A DNA stretch of 35,144 bases from Pseudomonadota bacterium (GTDB lineage Bacteria > Pseudomonadota > Gammaproteobacteria > Xanthomonadales > Xanthomonadaceae): contig JAEWOJ010000100.1 of the NCBI GenBank assembly GCA_023399815.1, positions 1-35,144 on the forward strand. The letters run 5' to 3'. A model generated the notes under the pieces. It searched no databases and was not told the DNA's origin. It saw only the letters and a list, made by a program, of their open reading frames with translations. Of the stretch, positions 30,196-35,144 are shown one piece after another (the stretch's first letter is position 1; each line of letters begins with the position of its first letter). Both the position numbers and the translations under genes were made by a program.

Positions 30196-30867
30196 ATGCC
30201 CGCGACTACTTGGTTTCTCTTGGAGTGCACATCGAAATGGAAGTCGGGCACCGTAAAGGTTCTAGTTAAGGAAGAGGTTGACGCTGGCGATTCTCCGTCA
30301 ATCAGCCTTCGCGTGCATTCCCTGCACTCCAAAGAGTTCCTTGGTTCGTTTGGGGGGAGGTTGCATTACACAGGCAGCATGTATGACCTTACGTGCGGGA
30401 ACATGAGACTCGCCCCTGAAAAGCAGGGCTTCCATATCGGGACGTGGTGCCAAAATCGCGTCATTGAATGGGTTAAGGACAAACCCATCTTGCAGGTAAG
30501 AAGCATCCACTTGGCTGAAGTAGATGCCTGCGTAGATAATAGGGAGAGGCGGAATAGATTCTATGAACAGTTTGGCTTCAGAATCAGATGGAGCATTGAA
30601 GGAATTGCAGGGCGCGGCGATAACCAAGATACGTCCGAGTTGATGCCATTGGAAAGAATTGATTCTGTGAAGGCAGTTGAAGTCACGACTGCCCTGTCTG
30701 CCGCCATTCAGAAGGCTGAAAGGCTGGAAGTAAAATACGATAATTTGTCTAAAGCCAACAAATCTCTTTGCGAGCAACTGGACTCCTGCAATAAGACCAT
30801 TTTGGGCGCGAAGGTTGTGGCCGCGGGGATTGTGGCGCTTGCTATCTGGGCGCTCAGATTTTATTGA
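30196..30867 (+). CDS. GNAT-like protein with C-terminal membrane anchor
   Basis: 223 aa, preceded by AAGGAG 8 bases before ATG 30196, 64 bp after gajB. The middle part has GNAT-style features: 'GFHIGTWCQNRVIEW' (acetyl-CoA loop region) and 'NRERRNRFYEQFGFRIRW' (the N...FY..FGF motif). A coiled-coil-like stretch (about 165-200, 'AERLEVKYDNLSKANKSLCE') precedes one membrane helix 'KVVAAGIVALAIWALRFY' at the very end. Base composition is visibly lower in GC than its neighbours, a sign of separate acquisition. It could be an accessory of the Gabija locus or an independent gene. Confidence 0.65.
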   Translation: MPATTWFLLECTSKWKSGTVKVLVKEEVDAGDSPSISLRVHSLHSKEFLGSFGGRLHYTGSMYDLTCGNMRLAPEKQGFHIGTWCQNRVIEWVKDKPILQVRSIHLAEVDACVDNRERRNRFYEQFGFRIRWSIEGIAGRGDNQDTSELMPLERIDSVKAVEVTTALSAAIQKAERLEVKYDNLSKANKSLCEQLDSCNKTILGAKVVAAGIVALAIWALRFY

Positions 30868-30985
30868 CATTCACACACTTCCGGCAAAGCTTTAGAGGAT
30901 GCCAGCCTAGGAAAGCGACGTTGCTGCGGTAGTACTCGGACTACCTCATGAAGAATTGTGCGTCTTCGTACAAACAGCCAGCCAG

Positions 30986-31036
30986 TTGGACACTGCCGCC
31001 AAATGAATTGGACGCCGTCGCCAGCGAGTTGGACAC
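30986..31036 (-). repeat. Three 21-22 bp imperfect tandem repeats, transposon-end type
   Basis: The motif TTGGAC(A/G)C occurs at 30986, 31008 and 31029; on the minus strand each unit reads about G(T/C)GTCCAA(C/T)T followed by TGGCG-like bases. Spacing is 22 and 21 bp, about two helical turns. Such arrays mark IS21-family or TnsB-type ends. No intact transposase borders them, so this is probably a remnant. Confidence 0.7.
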
Positions 31037-31058
31037 CTAGGCGGGATTGATTCTGGGC

Positions 31059-31451
31059 CTACTCAGCGACGCTAGCTGACGCCGAAATACGGCGTGCCTC
31101 TTCGGCACCTCGCCGCTCGCTGTAGCGGTCCACCAAGTAGTCGCTACGGCCACGCACCAGCAGCGTGAACTTCATCAGCTCCTCCATCACGTCTACCACG
31201 CGGTCGTAGTAGGACGAAGGCTTCATGCGGCCGTTGTCGTCGAACTCCTGCCAGGCCTTGGCGACCGACGACTGATTCGGGATGGTGACCATGCGCATCC
31301 AGCGGCCCAGGACGCGCAGCGTGTTGACCACATTGAAGGACTGCGAGCCGCCGTTGACCTGCATCACCGCCAAGGTCTTGCCTTGGGTTGGTCGCACGCT
31401 GCCGTCTTCCAGCGGCAGCCAGTCGATCTGGTTCTTGAACACGCCCGTGAG
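31059..31451 (-). pseudogene. arsH: arsH 3' fragment
   Basis: The frame from about 31451 to TAG 31059 encodes 'LTGVFKNQIDWLPLEDGSVR', 'PTQGKTLAVMQVNGGSQSF', 'GRWMRMVTIPNQSSVAKAW' and 'YYDRVVDVMEELMKFTLLVR', which is the C-terminal half of ArsH, an NADPH:FMN flavoprotein of arsenic-resistance operons. The N-terminal half is missing; about 24 unrelated codons lie in front of the junction in the open frame. No other ars gene is present. It is a leftover of a rearranged resistance element. Confidence 0.9.
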
Positions 31452-31526
31452 CCTTCGTGCAAATCCAGTGAAAATGAGCGACCAGGTCGCAGCAGCAAAC
31501 GTTGCGGGTAGTCTCGTCGCCAAACA

Positions 31527-32465
31527 TCAAGAGAGCCGAAGACGCGCACGGATGGAGGCGAACAGTCGCTCGATCTCAGCGCTCTTTCGCTTCTGGTCTA
31601 TTTTCTGCTGCGCTTCTATACGCAATCTATCTCGCTCCCAGCGAAGCTTTGCAAACTCGAACTCCAGATGTTGTTCGTCACTCAGCCTTCTCCCAGACTT
31701 GAGGATGTACCGCACGCGTGGCGAAGCGGCGACACGCTCAACGTTGTTGAATAGCGTATCCGTAGGAAGGTCGATCCTGATCGCCCCATCGTAGACCCTG
31801 CCCCAGAAAATGCGATGCAAACAATGCGCGACCTGTCGCCACTGGAACTGAATTATCGGCACCTTACTGACGATCCTCGGAAACATGTCGTAGGCACACT
31901 TCGCGGGCAAAGCATGGGCAGGGTCGCTCTCCAGGACCTCGCCGCGCCTTGCTAGACACAGCATCGCGAGAAATCCGTCGAAGCTCCATGTATTCCTAAG
32001 CGCCAGCACAGTTCTGCGTTCGGGTATATGGTGCGAGAAATCACCACGTTGATCGGGCGCCAGACACAGAATCCGACGAACCGGTGCTGGCGCCTGTTCG
32101 AGGTATCGATTGAGTTGACTTACCGACGGAGGCTCACGTCGTATCAGAGCGATCAACGGGTGGTTGATCCAGAGTCTTAGGTCAACACAGCCTTGGGTTG
32201 CTTCCAGGATCTTCTGGATCGAATCAATGCGCGGCCTGTTCCCGTCAGTGCACCAGCGCCGGATCGTGCCATTGGCCTCCACGTCGTCGTCGCGCTTCGC
32301 GTCTCCAGCCTGGCACCTCCGTTCAATGGCGTCGACGTCATCCGGGGGAAGTCCAAAGTGTCCAGCAATCGCGAACGAGAAAAGTCTCCCGCGACATTGG
32401 TTCACCGCCAAGTCGTGTGCCTTCCAAGTAGTTTCGTCCAATCCGCAGGGATACGTCACAGCCAT
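31527..32465 (-). CDS. Unknown 312-aa protein in mobile-element debris
   Basis: Starts 'MAVTYPCGLDETTWKAHDLA'. The N-terminal third looks HTH-like ('EANGTIRRWCTDGNRP' then 'RIDSIQKILEATQG'), suggesting DNA binding. The C-terminal 50 residues are a Lys/Arg/Glu coiled coil ('KLRWERDRLRIEAQQKIDQK'). No catalytic motif seen and no family recognised. It is divergent from the small gene at 32574 with 108 bp between. Neighbours suggest it is element cargo or an accessory transposition gene. Confidence 0.6.
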   Translation of the reverse strand: MAVTYPCGLDETTWKAHDLAVNQCRGRLFSFAIAGHFGLPPDDVDAIERRCQAGDAKRDDDVEANGTIRRWCTDGNRPRIDSIQKILEATQGCVDLRLWINHPLIALIRREPPSVSQLNRYLEQAPAPVRRILCLAPDQRGDFSHHIPERRTVLALRNTWSFDGFLAMLCLARRGEVLESDPAHALPAKCAYDMFPRIVSKVPIIQFQWRQVAHCLHRIFWGRVYDGAIRIDLPTDTLFNNVERVAASPRVRYILKSGRRLSDEQHLEFEFAKLRWERDRLRIEAQQKIDQKRKSAEIERLFASIRARLRLS

Positions 32466-32573
32466 ACGCCCTCCGACTTAAAACCCCAAGCACATAAGGA
32501 TGAGCCTGTCAAGGGAAGAGTTCAGCGAAGTTCTTCCCTTTCCTAGCTTCCGACACAGGGCTAGCCTCGCGGA

Positions 32574-32873
32574 ATGAATAGGAATGATGCCGAGCTAGCC
32601 GGCCACATTGTCGCAGCAACGGAAAGGACGGATCTTGCGCAGTTTCGCGAGGAACTAGTCCGGGCACTGGGCCCCATGCTTGGCGGTGCCAAGTTGGCTG
32701 CAGCGCTGGGCTACAGAACAGCGGATGCGTTCGGGAAAGCAGCCCGGGGAAATCGGCTTCCAATTCCCACATTCGAGATCACGGGCCGACGCGGGAGGTA
32801 TGCGACGACCACTGACTTGGCCAACTGGCTCTGGTCGAAGCGCAACGCTTCTCTCCCGCAAGACCCCCAATAG
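32574..32873 (+). CDS. Small HTH-like protein (AlpA/excisionase style)
   Basis: 99 aa. 'LGGAKLAAALGYRTADAFGK' followed by 'FEITGRRGRYATTTDLANWL' resembles the MerR/AlpA-like winged helix where the last helix reads 'T.DLA.WL'. The start ATG 32574 has GCGGA just upstream. A likely transcription factor for the divergent 312-aa gene or nearby element; the family match is moderate. Confidence 0.6.
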   Translation: MNRNDAELAGHIVAATERTDLAQFREELVRALGPMLGGAKLAAALGYRTADAFGKAARGNRLPIPTFEITGRRGRYATTTDLANWLWSKRNASLPQDPQ

Positions 32874-32949
32874 CCCCTTACCCACCGCAGAAGGAGGAAC
32901 CTAGAGACCAGAGACCCCTACCCTAAATCACGGACTTCCAGGCCCGCAA

Positions 32950-32978
32950 AAAGAAACGGGACCCCTGCCAGGGTCCCG
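32950..32978 (-). terminator. Rho-independent terminator on the minus strand
   Basis: On the minus strand CGGGACCC / GGGTCCCG form an 8-bp stem with a 6-base loop (TGGCAG), followed by TTTCTTTTTG. No convincing minus-strand gene ends here; a GTG-started 98-codon frame (32985-33281) does, but it lies opposite the 67-aa gene. Confidence 0.7.
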
Positions 32979-33080
32979 CGATGTCTACCAACTCACGACT
33001 GTAGCGTCGCTCTTTTCGTTGAGCCTGTCAACTGCTGCCTCCACGCAGCTAAAACGACAAATGCCCGAGAAGAAAATAAT

Positions 33081-33284
33081 ATGAAAAACAAATACATGAC
33101 GCAAAGCGAAGCTGTGTCCTGCATAGAGGAGATGCTGCAGCGTTACTACGAGCAGCGCCGCCCGATTCGTCATTCGACCTTGCTCAAGGTACCCAACGGC
33201 GCTGCTTACCGCTGCTACCTCACTATCAGCCCCTTGTCCCGCGCACTCCTGAGCTATCGGATCGAACCGGAGCCCCTGCACTAA
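33081..33284 (+). CDS. Unknown 67-aa protein
   Basis: Starts 'MKNKYMTQSEAVSCIEEMLQ' and reads like a real small soluble protein (mixed helices and 'AAYRCYLTISPLSRALLSYR'). The ribosome site is weak (GAGAAGAAAATA). A hairpin follows at 33292. No family recognised. Confidence 0.5.
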   Translation: MKNKYMTQSEAVSCIEEMLQRYYEQRRPIRHSTLLKVPNGAAYRCYLTISPLSRALLSYRIEPEPLH

Positions 33285-33291
33285 GCGTGGT

Positions 33292-33330
33292 GGCGTCGTC
33301 CGAATGCGGGCGACGCCCTAGTTGCTTTTC
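33292..33330 (+). terminator. Hairpin with T-rich tail after the 67-aa gene
   Basis: A 10-bp stem with one G-U pair (GGCGTCGTCC / GGGCGACGCC, loop GAATGC, 33292-33317), then CTAGTTGCTTTTCTT. The tail begins several bases away, so the terminator is plausible but imperfect. Confidence 0.5.
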
Positions 33331-33359
33331 TTGCCCGGCGAGCCGCCCGGGCCTGGGAC

Positions 33360-33378
33360 GTGCGCCTTTATGGCGCAC
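33360..33378 (+). promoter_or_regulatory. Hairpin abutting the ribosome site of the TnsA-like gene
   Basis: Perfect 7-bp stem GTGCGCC / GGCGCAC with TTTAT loop. It ends directly at the Shine-Dalgarno GAAGGAG (33379-33385). It could block read-through translation from outside the element or stabilise the mRNA 5' end. Confidence 0.45.
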
Positions 33379-33390
33379 GAAGGAGCTGTC

Positions 33391-34113
33391 ATGACTGCTG
33401 GAACTAGCGCCACTGCGGGCAACTTGCCCGCGGCATCACATGCCGTCGACCCCAACTTACCTTACGAACCTCGCAAGCTAAGTCGCGGTGAACGTAGCCG
33501 CCGAGAGGTCTTCGTTTTCTTCTCGCCACGAAATCAACGTGTAGTCACCGTAGCAGATGTGGTCAATGCAGCCGTGTCGCTCAAGTTTGAGTTCGATGCA
33601 TCGATCCAGTATTACATTGAGCGGCCGCGGCGACTGCAGCTGACGCCCAAACAACAGATCGACGTGTCGTTCTGGACGCGCAGCACTTCAGGTGAAGAGC
33701 GGTTCTACCTGGTGATTCCCGAAGCCGGGACGATCGGAAGCACCGCGGGAAATGTCTCCATTCGGGATCGCACCCAACTTGATGCCGCCGCCACCCGCAA
33801 TAGCATACAGCTGCACTACCTTACCGAGGCGGAACTGTTGTCTGCGCGGACCATGCTTGCCACCGCGTTCGAACTGCTTCCACTGGTGTGGGATTACGGT
33901 CGCCTGCCCACACGCTCACTCATTCGCAACCACATTCGTGCACGGCTAGTCAACACCGAGCGCGTCTCGCTGCTGCATCTCATCAAGACATTGGATTTCA
34001 CTTCGGCAAGCGTGCGCGCCGTGGTGGCGGGCATGATCCATGCTGGCGAACTGCGCTTGGTGGACTACTTCCCAGGGGCGACGGACGCCGTGGTCGAGGT
34101 GGTCCGTGCGTAA
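33391..34113 (+). CDS. TnsA-like protein with eroded nuclease motif
   Basis: 240 aa from ATG 33391 (AAGGAG 6 bases upstream). The segment 'AAVSLKFEFDASIQYYIERP' (about 60-79) parallels the TnsA core 'L..L.FDP.V..FE.QP'. Asp91 in 'QQIDVSFW' fits the metal-binding Asp. However, the catalytic Glu before it and the Gln-x-Lys after it ('FYLVIPE' at 105-111) are not apparent. The C-terminal 90 residues look like a winged helix ('LLHLIKTLDFTSASVRAVVA'). The next gene, TnsB-like, overlaps by 8 bp. Either an inactive TnsA or an unrelated TnsB partner. Confidence 0.5.
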   Translation: MTAGTSATAGNLPAASHAVDPNLPYEPRKLSRGERSRREVFVFFSPRNQRVVTVADVVNAAVSLKFEFDASIQYYIERPRRLQLTPKQQIDVSFWTRSTSGEERFYLVIPEAGTIGSTAGNVSIRDRTQLDAAATRNSIQLHYLTEAELLSARTMLATAFELLPLVWDYGRLPTRSLIRNHIRARLVNTERVSLLHLIKTLDFTSASVRAVVAGMIHAGELRLVDYFPGATDAVVEVVRA

Positions 34114-35038
34114 CTTCTACACATGCTATCCGCCAGAAGAGTTGAACGCCTGGTACAAGCCGAAGGAGTCGGATCTCGCTGAACCAGTTCGTTCACGCTT
34201 TCGAGAAGCGTGCGCAGCGCTGACGGCCGTCCTAACGGGCGACATGGGCATCACTCGTGCCGCCGGCGCGCACAGACTATGTCCCAAGCGTTTGCGCGCC
34301 ATGGTTAAGCGTGCCCCGCAGTTGGCGCACGACGGACAGCCGTACGGGTTTAGGGTATGCGTGCCTTGGGGGACCTATCATCGCGGCGAACAGGAAAGCG
34401 AGGCGCAGATGCCACGCCGCGCCGGTCCGCATGCGATGAGCCAGTTCATCGCCGCCTGCCCGGAGATTTCGATCTGGATTGACGAGTTTGGGCACCCCTT
34501 GCCGCCAGGGCGACCGCCCAAAGCCTTCGACAGGCTACACGCGAAGGTCGTCGCTGAACTAAAGCGTCTGGACCTGCAGGACTTCTATCCGCTAAATCAA
34601 GCCGACCGCGGGCGCCGCGCTTTGCTCCGCTTTATTCGTCAGCGCCGCATCGACCAGGCCTACGTGGGCAACCTGGACACCACAGCTGCCCAGCCCTCCA
34701 CCTTGGCGGGAATATTCCGCGGGTCTCCGTTCGCCTGTACGGAAATTGATGGACACCGCATCGATATCGAGGCGGTGCTCGGCTTGGCATTGCCGAATGG
34801 CGGTACCGTCAAACGCCCGATCACTTCGATGTGGCTGTTGGTCGAGATTGAGGTCGAATCCCGCGCCGTCGTCGGCTGGGTTCTGCGCGTGGGCAGGGCT
34901 TACAACAACCTCGATCTCTCCTCCTGCATCACCAAGTCCCTGCAGCCGTGGAAACGCCGAGAACTTACCATTCCTGGCTTGGAGTACGCACCAGGTGCGG
35001 GCCTGCCTTCAGGCGCACTAGGTGTGATCTCTCAGTAG
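34106..35038 (+). pseudogene. TnsB/Mu-type DDE transposase, 3' truncated by an IS
   Basis: About 310 codons from GTG 34106. N-terminal helical DNA-binding domains ('AALTAVLTGDMGITRAAGAH' and 'RGRRALLRFIRQRRIDQAYV'). The start of the rve-type core follows: 'FACTEIDGHRIDIEAVLGLA' with the first catalytic Asp, then 'RPITSMWLLVEIEVESRAVV', 'GWVLRVGRAYNNLDLSSCI'. Intact TnsB is about 600-700 aa. The frame stops (TAG 35036-35038) at the border of the IS481-type sequence, so the second Asp and Glu are lost unless the gene resumes beyond the window. It overlaps the TnsA-like gene. Confidence 0.8.
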
Positions 35039-35144
35039 GTTGTTCATCCGGGGCATCTCTGGAAGATGGCGGTTACCAAGCCAAACCAGCCCCCAGGAGC
35101 CCCGGATGAACCTGCATAAACATGCCCGATTGAGCCCGCGTGGT
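35039..35144 (+). mobile_element. Left part of an IS481-family insertion sequence (runs off the window)
   Basis: Starts around 35039-35041 with a sequence beginning TGTTCATCCGGGGCATC. A related inverted stretch CCCCGGATGAACCT (35100-35113) could fold with AGGTTGTTCATCCGGGG (35037-35053). The transposase start follows. The exact left edge needs the right end of the element. Confidence 0.7.
35106..35144 (+). CDS. IS481-family transposase, N-terminal 13 codons only
   Basis: ATG 35106 opens 'MNLHKHARLSPRG', the standard start of IS481-type transposases ('MN.HK.ARLTP.GR'). The rest, including the DDE core, is outside the window. It points the same way as the gene it interrupts. Confidence 0.8.
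   Translation, partial: MNLHKHARLSPRG

Noticed and set aside
30153..30272. 40-codon frame starting at ATG 30153 and overlapping the GNAT-like gene
   Set aside because: No ribosome site, and the overlapping frame has a good AAGGAG and much better protein features.
32985..33281. 98-codon minus-strand frame ending next to the terminator at 32978
   Set aside because: GTG start without a ribosome site and unnatural composition; the opposite-strand 67-aa frame looks more like a protein, though neither is certain.

Overview
The window is GC-rich DNA from a member of the Xanthomonadaceae, most likely a Stenotrophomonas. The core gene order is trxB / ftsK-lolA-rarA-crcB. REP-like hairpins carrying a GTAG tetranucleotide, which look like the SMAG repeats of Stenotrophomonas, sit at the left edge and between lolA and rarA. 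A canonical dif site (XerC/XerD chromosome-dimer resolution site) lies 48 bp downstream of cutC, so this is the replication terminus region.

Layout. (1) 1-10390: chromosomal backbone. It holds a DUF482-type acyltransferase and trxB on the minus strand, then ftsK, lolA, rarA and crcB on the plus strand, then a tightly overlapping glk / aspartylglucosaminidase / cutC cluster. (2) 10439-18931: a complete-looking filamentous phage (inovirus) prophage between two dif-like sites. Its leftward operon runs from small early ORFs through an HUH Rep, ssDNA-binding protein, coat proteins, pIII, pVI, Zot (pI), a TraX-like membrane protein and a secreted protein. The rightward module is a repressor whose reading frame runs straight through the att site. 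(3) 18932-23400: non-coding debris, a dual-specificity-type phosphatase, a TnpT/TnpS cointegrate-resolution module with its palindromic site, and an unknown 201-aa gene facing a predicted small RNA. (4) 23844-24950: a second-type lexA followed by a collapsed imuA/dnaE2 mutagenesis cassette. (5) 25114-30867: a defence island with a winged-helix/PD-(D/E)XK-like 498-aa protein, divergent from a Gabija pair (gajA-gajB), then an unknown GNAT-like protein with a C-terminal membrane anchor. (6) 30980-35144: mobile-element scrap, comprising 21-22 bp repeats of transposon-end type, an arsH fragment, unknown genes, a TnsA-like/TnsB-like pair cut by an IS, and the start of an IS481-family element at the right edge.

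How the parts work together. The phage uses the host XerCD/dif machinery, so it needs no integrase. Its attP is inside the repressor gene. In the circular phage the repressor would be 37 codons longer beyond att and would end in a GTGA overlap with the next gene; integration replaces that tail with five residues and unlinks the genes. This is the observation I consider most worth testing. Beyond attR, a 58-bp diverged copy of the same phage segment points to an earlier related integration at dif. The dif-distal region has since accumulated defence and transposon modules.

All family assignments come from reading motifs and remembered family features. No database search was run.
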